From: Verrucomicrobiia bacterium
GTDB taxonomy: Bacteria; Verrucomicrobiota; Verrucomicrobiia; Limisphaerales; UBA9464
DNA: 64,000 bases
NCBI GenBank assembly: GCA_019634635.1
Contig: JAHCBB010000012.1
Location: 62,001-126,000, forward strand
Direction of reading: 5' to 3'
Shown: piece after piece, positions 37,035 through 44,965 of the stretch
How positions within the stretch are numbered: the first letter of the stretch is position 1
Layout of the letters: every line of letters starts with the position of its first letter
Notes under the pieces: generated by a model
What the model saw: only the letters and a program-made list of their open reading frames with translations
What the model was told of the DNA's origin: nothing
Database searches by the model: none
Program-made: the position numbers and the translations under genes

Positions 37035-38960
37035 ATGCCGGCCCGCCAGTCCCCGCCCCCCGACCTGGCCACCCTCCGCCTCGTTGTGGAGGGCACCGCC
37101 GGGGTGACCGGACGCGACTTCTTCCGGGCGCTGGTTCGGAATCTCGCGAAGGTCATGGACACCGCCGGCGCCTGGGTCACCGAATATCTGCCGGCCAGCC
37201 GGCGGCTGCGTGCCCATGCCTTCTGGCTGCAGGGACGGTTCGTGGACCCCTTCGAGTACGACATCACCGGCACCGCCTGCGCCCCGGTCGTCGAATCCCG
37301 CAGGTTCATCCACATCCCCGACCGGCTCATCGAGCTCTACCCCGGTGATCCGGACCTGGTCGCGATCAACGCGGTCAGCTATCTCGGGGTACCGCTCCTT
37401 GATACCAACGATGAGGTCATGGGCCACCTGTCGGTTCTGGACGTCAAGCCAATGCCCGAAGACCGGCGGCGGCTGTCGCTTTTCGAGATCTTCGCGGCCC
37501 GGGCCGCGGCAGAAAGCCGGCGCCTGCGCGCCGAAGAGCAGATCCGTGCACGGGAGGAACAGGTGTCGGCGCTGCTCGACGGCGCCATGGACGCCATCAC
37601 CGTACTGGACGCAGCAGGGACGGTCGTCCGCGCCAATCCGGCCGCCGGGCGTCTGTTTGGGTGCGATCCGGATGCCCTGACCGGGCGCCCGCTGCCGGAG
37701 TGGCTGCCCGAGGAGACCGTCCCGCGGTTCGAGTCCTTCGTGCGCGAACTGGACACGCGTCCCGATGGAGGGCGCCACCTCTGGATCCCCGGCGACTTCG
37801 CCGTGCGGCGGGCGGATGGAGACCGGGTGACCGCCGAGGCCACGGTATCGCGGTTCGAAAACCGCGGACGCACCTTTCATGCCGTAATCCTGCGCAACGT
37901 GGACGAACGCATGGCGGCCGAGCGTCGGATCCAGGAACTGACCGCAGAAACGGAATACCTCCGGGAAAGCGTCCGGGAATTCTCCGAAATTGGAGACCTG
38001 CTTGGCGAAAGCCCGGCCATGCGGGAACTGTTCGACGCCATGCGACGGGTCGCCGCCGCCGGGACGACCGTCCTGATCCATGGGGAAACGGGCACGGGCA
38101 AGGAGTTGATCGCCCGGTCGCTGCACGCCTTGAGCCCCCGGTCCGAGCGGGCGCTGGTCCGGGTCAACTGCGCCGCCATTCCCGGCACCCTGATGGAAAG
38201 CGAGTTCTTCGGACACGAGCGCGGTGCGTTCACCGGGGCGACGACCCGGAGGGAGGGCCGCTTCGCCATGGCCGACGGCGGGACGCTGTTCCTCGACGAG
38301 GTGGGGGAGCTGCCCCTGGATCTGCAGGCCAAGCTGCTGAGGGTCCTGCAGGAAGGGGAGTTCGAGCCCCTCGGAGCGAACCGGACCCGGACCGTGGACG
38401 TCCGGGTCATCGCCGCCACCAATCGGGACCTGAAGGGCATGGTCACCGCCGGACAATTCCGGGAGGAACTCTACTACCGTCTCAACGTGTTTCCCCTGCA
38501 GGTCCCGCCCCTGCGCGAGCGCCGCGGCGACGTGCCCTTGCTCGTCCGGGCATTCCTCCAGCGATTTTCGCGACGCATGGGCCGGCGCCTTGACCCGCCG
38601 CACCCCGACGACCTGCGCCGCCTGAGCGAGTACGCCTGGCCCGGCAATGTCCGGGAACTTCAAAACGTCATCGAGCGGGCCATCATCCTCGCCGACGGGC
38701 ACCGTCCGAACCTCCAGGCCGCCCTGCCTGGATCGGCCGGCGAACCCGCAGTCCCGCCGGATGCCCCGGCAAACACCCGCATCTACACCGCGGAGGAATT
38801 GGTGGCGCTGGAGCGGGCAAACATCGAGCGGGCTCTTGAAGCCTGCGGTGGCAAACTCTCCGGCACCGACGGCGCCGCCCAACGCCTCGGCCTGGCTCCC
38901 TCGACGCTCGCCTCGCGCATGAAGGCGCTGGGAATTCGCAGGCCCCGAAGTCATTCATAG
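37035..38960 (+). CDS. sigma-54-dependent transcriptional activator (GAF-PAS-AAA-Fis)
   Basis: 641 residues from the ATG at 37035; the open frame upstream runs antisense to rpsO. A GAF domain (about 10-170), a PAS domain (about 180-290; [20 protein letters not shown]), a short coiled coil and the AAA+ domain at about 330-560 follow. Walker A is [20 protein letters not shown]. The sigma-54 contact loop is intact ([18 protein letters not shown]). Walker B is [21 protein letters not shown] Fis-type helix-turn-helix ends the protein ([20 protein letters not shown]). It has no receiver domain, so it senses a ligand or redox signal through GAF/PAS. The osmC-like gene downstream is a possible target. 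Confidence 0.92.
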   Translation: MPARQSPPPDLATLRLVVEGTAGVTGRDFFRALVRNLAKVMDTAGAWVTEYLPASRRLRAHAFWLQGRFVDPFEYDITGTACAPVVESRRFIHIPDRLIELYPGDPDLVAINAVSYLGVPLLDTNDEVMGHLSVLDVKPMPEDRRRLSLFEIFAARAAAESRRLRAEEQIRAREEQVSALLDGAMDAITVLDAAGTVVRANPAAGRLFGCDPDALTGRPLPEWLPEETVPRFESFVRELDTRPDGGRHLWIPGDFAVRRADGDRVTAEATVSRFENRGRTFHAVILRNVDERMAAERRIQELTAETEYLRESVREFSEIGDLLGESPAMRELFDAMRRVAAAGTTVLIHGETGTGKELIARSLHALSPRSERALVRVNCAAIPGTLMESEFFGHERGAFTGATTRREGRFAMADGGTLFLDEVGELPLDLQAKLLRVLQEGEFEPLGANRTRTVDVRVIAATNRDLKGMVTAGQFREELYYRLNVFPLQVPPLRERRGDVPLLVRAFLQRFSRRMGRRLDPPHPDDLRRLSEYAWPGNVRELQNVIERAIILADGHRPNLQAALPGSAGEPAVPPDAPANTRIYTAEELVALERANIERALEACGGKLSGTDGAAQRLGLAPSTLASRMKALGIRRPRSHS

Positions 38961-39010
38961 CCGCCCACACCCCGGGACGCCCCCCTGGCACGAATTTCCG
39001 CGGACTTCGG

Positions 39011-39044
39011 TCGCGAACTCTCGCGACTCACGAGATCTCGTGAG
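39011..39044. promoter_or_regulatory. palindromic operator-like region upstream of the osmC-like gene
   Basis: Two direct copies of TCGCGA (39011-39016 and 39021-39026), each itself a palindrome, abut a perfect 18-bp palindrome CTCACGAGATCTCGTGAG (39027-39044). They lie 155-190 bp before the osmC-like start in the 237-bp gap after the sigma-54 activator gene. A perfect -24-like TGGCACG sits at 38986-38992 but no GC is seen at the proper -12 place. The palindrome looks like a binding site for a dimeric regulator, or could act as a transcript hairpin. Confidence 0.55.
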
Positions 39045-39197
39045 GGTTCTTTGAGGTTGGTCCGTTTATAAATCATTGATCATCAACACATCAAAAAATC
39101 CCCAACGCCCGGCACGACTCCAGCAATTCGGTGGGTGACATCCGGTGCCAGATGGCTCCGGGATCAACAAGAACATCAACAGAAAGGAAAACACATC

Positions 39198-39764
39198 ATG
39201 ACGGCACCGATCGCCAATACCCGGACCGTGAACGGGATCAACACCGAAGCCCTCCAAGGCGCCATCGCCTCGATTGCGGCCAACCCCGCTGAGGGCCAGA
39301 CCCATTGGAGCGTGAGCTCCCACTGGCAGGGCGGCACCCGATCCGACGCCCGGGTCACCCGGTACCGGATTGGGGGACGCGAAGTGGCCAAGGACTTCAC
39401 GATCTCCGTGGACGAACCGCTGGAGCTTTGCGGCACCAACCGGTACGCCAACCCGCAGGAGTACCTGCTCGCCGCGTTGAATGCCTGCATGATCGTCGGC
39501 TACACCGCCCTCTGCGCGCTGGAAGGCATCGAACTGGAGTCCCTGCGGATCGAGACCGAGGGCGATATTGATCTCCGGGGCTTTCTCGGAATTGATCCGA
39601 CCGTGAAGCCTGGCTACGACCACCTTCGGTACACGGTCCACGTCCGCGGCAACGGAACTCCCGAGCAGTTCGAGAGGATTCACCGGACGGTGATGGCCAC
39701 GTCACCCAACTACTTCAATGTGGCCACGGCGATCCCCTTGAAGTCGCGTCTGGTGGTTGGCTAA
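39198..39764 (+). CDS. OsmC-family peroxiredoxin-like protein
   Basis: 188 residues from the ATG at 39198, which is preceded by a good ribosome-binding site (AGAAAGGAAAACACATC). The OsmC fold shows LELCGTNRYANPQEYLLAAL and NACMIVGYTALCALEGIELE, with cysteines in the two places where OsmC/Ohr proteins hold the peroxidatic and resolving thiols, although their spacing here is short. C-terminal FERIHRTVMATSPNYFNVAT fits the family. Such proteins reduce organic or fatty-acid hydroperoxides in the cytoplasm. The sigma-54 activator upstream and the palindromes in between suggest regulated expression. Confidence 0.88.
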   Translation: MTAPIANTRTVNGINTEALQGAIASIAANPAEGQTHWSVSSHWQGGTRSDARVTRYRIGGREVAKDFTISVDEPLELCGTNRYANPQEYLLAALNACMIVGYTALCALEGIELESLRIETEGDIDLRGFLGIDPTVKPGYDHLRYTVHVRGNGTPEQFERIHRTVMATSPNYFNVATAIPLKSRLVVG

Positions 39765-39787
39765 TCTGGGATTCCAGATGGCAAGCC

Positions 39788-39819
39788 GGCCGTTGGCGTC
39801 CGACCGGACGCCAACGGCC
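39788..39819 (+). terminator. long perfect hairpin after the osmC-like gene
   Basis: A perfect 14-bp stem GGCCGTTGGCGTCC / GGACGCCAACGGCC with a GACC loop begins 24 nt after the stop codon. The downstream sequence (TCATTCCTCC) has only a weak T content, so it may act as a terminator or as an RNA 3'-end stabiliser. The next start codon is 15 nt further on. Confidence 0.65.
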
Positions 39820-39833
39820 TCATTCCTCCGTCC

Positions 39834-41492
39834 ATGCAACCGATCTTCCGAAAACTCCGCCGGTTCCTGATCCCGGTGCTCGCCTTGATGCCGATCGCGG
39901 TCGGCGCCGCAACTCCCGAACCCCTTCCCGGCCCGCTGCTCCAGGGTTTGGGTTCCCTCCAACATCCGGTCACGACCCGGTCGGACCTTGCCCAACAGTA
40001 TTTCGACCAGGGACTCAGGCTGCTCTACGCCTTCAACCACCGGGAGGCGGCCCGCGCATTCCGGTCGGCAGCCCATCTCGACCCGGACTGTGCCATGGCC
40101 CACTGGGGCGTCGCCTACGCCCACGGACCGCATGTGAACCGTCCGATGGATCCCGACGACACTGCGGCCGCCTGGGCGGCGCTGCAGGCCGCGCGCGCCA
40201 AAGCCGCAGGCGTCTCCGGGCGCGAGCAGGCATACATCCGTACGCTCGGAGCCCGCTACCAGGAGCAGCACGTTGAAGACCGCAGCGACCTGGACCGGGC
40301 CTTTGCCGGGGCCATGCGGGAGCTGACCCGCGACTATCCGGATGACCTGGATGCCCGGGTGCTCTTTGCCGAGTCACTCATGAACACCATCCCGTGGGAT
40401 TACTGGACGCGCGACCGCACTCCCCGGCCGGAAACCGACGAAATTCTCGCCGCGCTCCGCCTCGTGATCGCGAGGCAGCCGGATCACCCGGGGGCCAATC
40501 ACTTCTACATCCATGCGGTCGAGGCCGGCCCAAATCCCGAATGGGGATTGCCGGCGGCCGACCGTCTCGCCGGCTATGCGCCCGCGGCGGGCCACCTGGT
40601 GCACATGCCCGCGCACATCTACATGCGTGTCGGGCAGTACGCCGACGCCGTCAGGTCCAATCAACTCGCCGTCCAGGCGGACCGCGACTACTTCAGGCAA
40701 TGCCAGTCCATGGGCTTCTATCCGGGCGCCTACTATCCGCACAACCTCCACTTCCAGTGGTGGGCCGAGGTGTTCGAGGGGCGCCGTGCATCCGCAATAC
40801 GTCTCGCCAACGAGGTGGCCCAACTGGCCCGGGACAACGTCTGCGGCCCCAACAAGGCCCTCGAGGCGCCGCGGCTCCGGCATCTGCCTTGGCTGACGCT
40901 CGCCCGCTTTGGGGACTGGGATGCCGTGCTGGCTGTGGCCCGGCCGCCGGCGACCAACGACTTTCTGGTGGACCGCGCCCTGTGGCATTTCACGCGCGGC
41001 CTGGCCCACGCCGCGCTCGGAGACCCGAACGCCGCCGCGCGGGAGCATCAGGAACTGGGGCGCCTGGCGTCCAGTGATGCGGCCCGGGAACTGACCACTC
41101 CGGCATTCCCCGTCGCCGACACGCTGGCGGTCGCCGAAGCCTGGCTGGCCGGCAGGAGCGCAATGGCGGCCGGCGACACCGCCTCCGGACTGGACCATCT
41201 GCGGCGCGCCGTTGTTGCCGAGGACGCCATCGCGTACATGGAACCCACCTTCTGGCCGCTGCCGGTGCGTCCCGCCCTGGGGGCCGCCCTGTTGCGGGCC
41301 GGCGACGCTTCGGCCGCCGAGGCGGTGTTCCGCGAAGATCTCCACCGCTGGCCGCGAAATGGCTGGGCGCTGTTCGGACTCGAGCAATCGCTCCAGGCCC
41401 AGGGCAATAACGAAAGTGCCGCCCTGGTGAAGCGGGAGCGCCTCACGGCCTGGGAACGCGCGGACGTGACACCGCAGCTCGAGTGGTATTGA
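39834..41492 (+). CDS. secreted tetratricopeptide-repeat protein, function unknown
   Basis: 552 residues. A signal peptide covers about 1-25 (RRFLIPVLALMPIAVGAATP). Helical repeats follow: DLAQQYFDQGLRLLYAFNHR and AARAFRSAAHLDPDCAMAHW are TPR-like, and more lie near the C-terminus (RGLAHAALGDPNAAAREHQE). Two histidine-rich conserved patches, PDHPGANHFYIHAVEAGPNP and GHLVHMPAHIYMRVGQYADA, look like a possible metal or ligand site; similar proteins are annotated only as TPR proteins. The 14-bp hairpin directly before it suggests it is a separate transcript from osmC. Confidence 0.8.
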   Translation: MQPIFRKLRRFLIPVLALMPIAVGAATPEPLPGPLLQGLGSLQHPVTTRSDLAQQYFDQGLRLLYAFNHREAARAFRSAAHLDPDCAMAHWGVAYAHGPHVNRPMDPDDTAAAWAALQAARAKAAGVSGREQAYIRTLGARYQEQHVEDRSDLDRAFAGAMRELTRDYPDDLDARVLFAESLMNTIPWDYWTRDRTPRPETDEILAALRLVIARQPDHPGANHFYIHAVEAGPNPEWGLPAADRLAGYAPAAGHLVHMPAHIYMRVGQYADAVRSNQLAVQADRDYFRQCQSMGFYPGAYYPHNLHFQWWAEVFEGRRASAIRLANEVAQLARDNVCGPNKALEAPRLRHLPWLTLARFGDWDAVLAVARPPATNDFLVDRALWHFTRGLAHAALGDPNAAAREHQELGRLASSDAARELTTPAFPVADTLAVAEAWLAGRSAMAAGDTASGLDHLRRAVVAEDAIAYMEPTFWPLPVRPALGAALLRAGDASAAEAVFREDLHRWPRNGWALFGLEQSLQAQGNNESAALVKRERLTAWERADVTPQLEWY

Positions 41493-41607
41493 GGTCCCCG
41501 GGGAGATCGGGGCCGCCCCGGGAGCATTGCGGGCAGCGTGCTTCCCGCACCTGAAGGGCAGCCTCCTTGTACTCCGAGAGCGCCTCCGGATGAAACTGCC
41601 ACTTCAT
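41443..41607 (-). pseudogene. truncated ParE/RelE-type toxin remnant
   Basis: On the minus strand a reading frame starts with an ATG that overlaps the stop of the antitoxin gene (ATGA). It encodes MKWQFHPEALSEYKEAALQV, which is the typical N-terminal beta-strand and helix of ParE/RelE toxins. After about 20 residues the similarity ends; the frame continues with unrelated sequence into the 3' end of the TPR gene and stops after 54 residues. The catalytic or gyrase-interacting C-terminal part is missing, so the toxin is almost certainly dead. Confidence 0.65.
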
Positions 41608-41837
41608 CGGGCCACGGCTCGTCGAACCTGCGCCAGCGCCTCCTCCCCGGGAATGGTCTGCACCCGCCCACTCCGTACCTCGTCTCGCCGACGCGTGGCT
41701 TCCTCCATCCAGAGTTGGCGAACGTAACCGTCCTCGGCCGGATCAAGGCTCTCCACCAACCGATCTGCCAGGAGCGCTCGGGCTTCGCTAGGCAGTCCCA
41801 GCGCCTCATCCACGATCTGCTCAACGGTCATGCTCAT
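41604..41837 (-). CDS. addiction-module antitoxin of the TIGR02574 type, orphaned
   Basis: 77 residues: MSMTVEQIVDEALGLPSEAR, then ALLADRLVESLDP, then WMEEATRRRDEVRSGRVQTI and the C-terminal PGEEALAQVRRAVAR. This pattern fits the small putative antitoxins that precede RelE/ParE toxins. The gene overlaps the truncated toxin by 4 nt, as in intact pairs. With the toxin destroyed it is an orphan; it could still neutralise a related toxin elsewhere. Confidence 0.82.
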   Translation of the reverse strand: MSMTVEQIVDEALGLPSEARALLADRLVESLDPAEDGYVRQLWMEEATRRRDEVRSGRVQTIPGEEALAQVRRAVAR

Positions 41838-41879
41838 GGCCTCAGCCTATCGCCGGGGACCCTGGTTTCAATCTCAAGG

Positions 41880-42089
41880 TTGGACATCCACACGCCGTTC
41901 CTGGGGCGCGGACTCTTCTGCCGGCAATTCTGGCGGACCCACTACCACCCGCATGACCCACACTTTTGGGACCACGACATCCTGGAGGATCCCAACGATC
42001 GCGGCTATGACGCAATACGGCGCCTGTTCTTGCTCGCGATGTCGCGGGACCTACCCAGTGCGCTCGCGGAAGGCCGCACCAGCAACTGA
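41880..42089 (+). CDS. possible small protein or gene remnant, function unknown
   Basis: The 457-bp gap between the antitoxin and the MoxR gene holds one plus-strand frame with codon use like a real gene (G/C in most third positions). From a TTG at 41880 it gives 69 residues that are rich in His, Trp and Asp (HYHPHDPHFWDHDILEDPND, then RGYDAIRRLFLLAMSRDLPS). No family was recognised and there is no clear ribosome-binding site, so it could be the 3' end of a decayed gene. The remaining 205 bp before 42295 show nothing. Confidence 0.35.
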   Translation: MDIHTPFLGRGLFCRQFWRTHYHPHDPHFWDHDILEDPNDRGYDAIRRLFLLAMSRDLPSALAEGRTSN

Positions 42090-42294
42090 CCCGCCGTCAG
42101 GCGGAAGGGTCCATGGCGCACCACCACAAGCAAAGTTCCATCCCGCCCCAACCGCCGTACATCTCCAGCAGTTCCCTCCAGGGGTGTCCTGCTTCCCCTT
42201 CCGTCACCGCCACCTTCGATCTGACGGGCGGACGGCCGGCACCCCCACGATTGACCGTGAGGCACCGTTCCGGAGATGGTCCAACGACCTTACC

Positions 42295-43554
42295 ATGCCC
42301 CGTTGTCTTTGCAGTCAGTGCGCCCGCCCGCTGGAGTTCCCCGAAGCCATGGGCGGACAGGAGACCGAGTGCCCCTACTGCCACAAGCCCACGCGGTTGG
42401 CGGTGGACGCCTCACCACTGGTTCGACTGCCCTCCAATGTCCCCGCGTCGCCGTTTCTGAAGAGGGTGGGTGGACCGCCAGCCGTGCCCGCGCCGGCCCT
42501 GGCCACTGCGGCCCGCGGCCCGGCAACTTCATCGGTGGCGGCTCCGGAGGGCAGAGACACCTCGCTCCCCATCACGAGCATCCCCGCGTCACCCACACCC
42601 GACGCGGGGACGGCCGCCCTGGCCCGCCGGCTTCTGGATCATCTGGAACGGGTGATCATCGGCAAGCGTGAGCGCCTCATGCTGGCCCTGGTGGCCTGGT
42701 TCGCCGAAGGCCATATCCTGCTCGAAGACGTTCCCGGCGTGGCCAAGACCCTGCTGGCCCGCGCGCTGGCGCAGAGCGTTGGCGGCACCTTCAAGCGTTT
42801 GCAATGCACGCCTGACCTGCTGCCCACCGACATCACCGGGGCGTCCATCTTCAATCCGAAAACGACCGCCTTCGAGTTCCGGCCCGGTCCGCTCTTTGCC
42901 CAACTGGTGCTGGCGGACGAACTGAATCGCGCCACGCCGCGAACCCAGTCCGCCCTGCTCGAGGCAATGGCCGAGCGCAGCGTGACGGTGGACGGGATCC
43001 ACTACCCGATGGAGCGACCCTTCCTCATCATCGCCACCCAGAATCCCATTGATCATGAGGGAACCTTTCCGCTGCCGGAGGCCCAGCTCGACCGGTTCCT
43101 GATGCGACTGCACCTGGGCTATCCCGCCCGGGCGGACGAACTGCGCATTCTGGAGTCCTTTCAATTGGGCCATCCGATCGAGACGCTGACTCCGGTCGCA
43201 GAGGCCCGTGAAATCCTGGAAGCCCAGGAACAGGTGCGCCGGGTTTCGCTGGATCCCAAGGTGCGCGATTATTTGCTGCGCCTCGTCACCGCCACCCGGG
43301 AGCATCCCTCGATCCTCCTGGGAGCCAGCCCCCGGGCTTCCCTGGCCTTGATGCGGGCCGCGCAGTCGCTGGCCGCGATCCAGGGATATGATTTCGTCCT
43401 GCCCGATCACCTCAAGGAACTGGCCCCCGCCGTCCTCAATCATCGGATCATCATTCACCCCGAGAAGCGCCTGCGAAAGGTGAGCGCCGAAATGGTCATC
43501 AATGAGATCCTCCACCAGACGGCCGTGCCCACCCTGCCGGGCATCACAGCCTGA
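42295..43554 (+). CDS. MoxR-family AAA+ ATPase with N-terminal zinc ribbon
   Basis: 419 residues from the ATG at 42295. Residues 4-28 form a small zinc-ribbon-like unit (CLCSQCARPLEF, then ETECPYC: two CxxC pairs). A Pro/Ala/Ser-rich linker runs to about 100. The MoxR ATPase follows: LLDHLERVIIGKRERLMLAL, Walker A region EDVPGVAKTLLARALAQSVG, CTPDLLPTDITGASIFNPKT, Walker B LVLADELNRATPRTQSALLE, sensor 1 IATQNPIDHEGTFPLPEAQL and DRFLMRLHLGYPARADELRI. MoxR ATPases act as chaperones for maturation of metalloenzymes or cell-envelope proteins. A DUF58 gene and a DUF4129 gene follow, the usual MoxR partners. Confidence 0.92.
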   Translation: MPRCLCSQCARPLEFPEAMGGQETECPYCHKPTRLAVDASPLVRLPSNVPASPFLKRVGGPPAVPAPALATAARGPATSSVAAPEGRDTSLPITSIPASPTPDAGTAALARRLLDHLERVIIGKRERLMLALVAWFAEGHILLEDVPGVAKTLLARALAQSVGGTFKRLQCTPDLLPTDITGASIFNPKTTAFEFRPGPLFAQLVLADELNRATPRTQSALLEAMAERSVTVDGIHYPMERPFLIIATQNPIDHEGTFPLPEAQLDRFLMRLHLGYPARADELRILESFQLGHPIETLTPVAEAREILEAQEQVRRVSLDPKVRDYLLRLVTATREHPSILLGASPRASLALMRAAQSLAAIQGYDFVLPDHLKELAPAVLNHRIIIHPEKRLRKVSAEMVINEILHQTAVPTLPGITA

Positions 43555-43620
43555 GTCCATGAATGCTCCCATCGTCACCCGGGACGTACCTTGCCCCGGA
43601 ATCATTCCGTGAACCCGGGA

Positions 43621-44946
43621 ATGAAATGGCTGGCCGGCGCCGTCGTCCTTCTGGCCCTCGGAGCGGTCCTGCAGTTGGGACTGCTGGTCTATGCCATGTA
43701 CCCCCTGCTCGGCGTCCTGCTGCTGGGCCATCTGCTCACCCGCCGCTGGGCGGACGGATTGCAGGTTCACCGCGAATGCGACCGGACCGAGCTGGCCTTG
43801 GGCGAATCGGTGACCGTGGAAGTCACCATGCGAAACGGCTCGCGCTTCACCATTCCCTGGATCCTTCTGGAGGATCATCTCCCGGCGGAGGCCCTCGCCG
43901 CCACGCCGGCCCGCGTGGTGTGTCACGGAGGACGGCTGTCCCTGGTCCGGCTGCGTCCGGGCGAGGAGGAAACCTTCCGCTACGAAGTCGAAGGCCGGGC
44001 CCGGGGTTGCTACCCGATCGGTCCGCTGCTCGTTGAAACGGGAGATCTCTTCGGCCTGCACCGTCGCTTCCGGGTCGCCGGCGAGCCCCACTTCGTGTGG
44101 GTACCGCCGCGTGTCGTTCCCCTGGAGGGATTTGATCTCGCGTCACCCCGGCCGATCGGTGAGATCCGCCTGGTCCACCGCTTGTATGAGGATCCGACGC
44201 GGACCTCCGGGATCCGGGATTATCAGAACGGGGATCCCCTGAATCGCATCCATTGGCGGGCCACCGCCCGGGCTGGCCGTCTGCAAAGCCGGACCTGCGA
44301 GCCCTCGGTGATCGCCGGCGCCACCCTGCTGCTCGATTTTCACTCCGAGGCGCTGAGCGGAGTCGGCGGCGCGGCACGCACTGAACTGGCCGCCACCACG
44401 GCCGCGTCACTGGCCAATGCCGTGCATCAGATGAACCAGCCGGTGGGATTGTTCTCCAATGGACGCGACACCATGGACCGCCTAAGAGCGGAAGGATGGA
44501 ATCATGCTTTCCGGACCCGACATCAGGCGCGGGCGCGGGTGGCGCTTGAGGCGCACAGTGATCGGCTCCGTCCGGTCGCCGTGGAAACCCGCCGAGGCAC
44601 GGATCAGTTTGCCCGGATCCTGCAAACGCTCGCGCGCCTGGAACCGACGGACGGCCTGACTTTCCCCGGATTGCTGTTGGAAGTGAACAGCCGGCTGCCG
44701 CGCAACACCACGCTGGTGGCGATCCTCCAGGAGGTGACCGAAGAAACCGCCGTTCTGCTCGGAGGCCTCCGGAAGCGCGGGTTTCGCGTGACCGTCGTGC
44801 GCATTGCTTTTGACTCCCAGGAGTCGCCTTCCTGGGCTCAGGGACCGGACTGGGCAGGCTGGCTGATCGCGACCGGCGTTGAGGTGCGACGCATTCACGA
44901 TGAGGCGACACTGGCCCGCCTGTGCTCCGAGCAACTGCTTCGGTGA
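43621..44946 (+). CDS. DUF58 domain-containing membrane protein
   Basis: 441 residues from the ATG at 43621; GTG at 43609 or TTG at 43591 are alternative starts. Two hydrophobic helices at about residues 4-40 are followed by a beta-rich region and the DUF58 signature (YEDPTRTSGIRDYQNGDPLN, RIHWRATARAGRLQSRTCEP), a von-Willebrand-like fold that partners MoxR ATPases. It is 66 nt downstream of moxR and 19 nt upstream of the DUF4129 gene, so the three form an operon. Confidence 0.9.
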   Translation: MKWLAGAVVLLALGAVLQLGLLVYAMYPLLGVLLLGHLLTRRWADGLQVHRECDRTELALGESVTVEVTMRNGSRFTIPWILLEDHLPAEALAATPARVVCHGGRLSLVRLRPGEEETFRYEVEGRARGCYPIGPLLVETGDLFGLHRRFRVAGEPHFVWVPPRVVPLEGFDLASPRPIGEIRLVHRLYEDPTRTSGIRDYQNGDPLNRIHWRATARAGRLQSRTCEPSVIAGATLLLDFHSEALSGVGGAARTELAATTAASLANAVHQMNQPVGLFSNGRDTMDRLRAEGWNHAFRTRHQARARVALEAHSDRLRPVAVETRRGTDQFARILQTLARLEPTDGLTFPGLLLEVNSRLPRNTTLVAILQEVTEETAVLLGGLRKRGFRVTVVRIAFDSQESPSWAQGPDWAGWLIATGVEVRRIHDEATLARLCSEQLLR

Positions 44947-44965
44947 ACCCCAGGAGACACGCCCC

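Noticed and set aside
36531..38954. 807-codon minus-strand open frame
   Set aside because: It is antisense to the sigma-54 activator and crosses rpsO and its terminator; there are no recognisable motifs.
38986..39002. sigma-54 promoter for the osmC-like gene
   Set aside because: The -24 half TGGCACG is perfect, but the bases at the -12 position (TCCGC) lack the required GC at the right spacing, so I do not call it a promoter.
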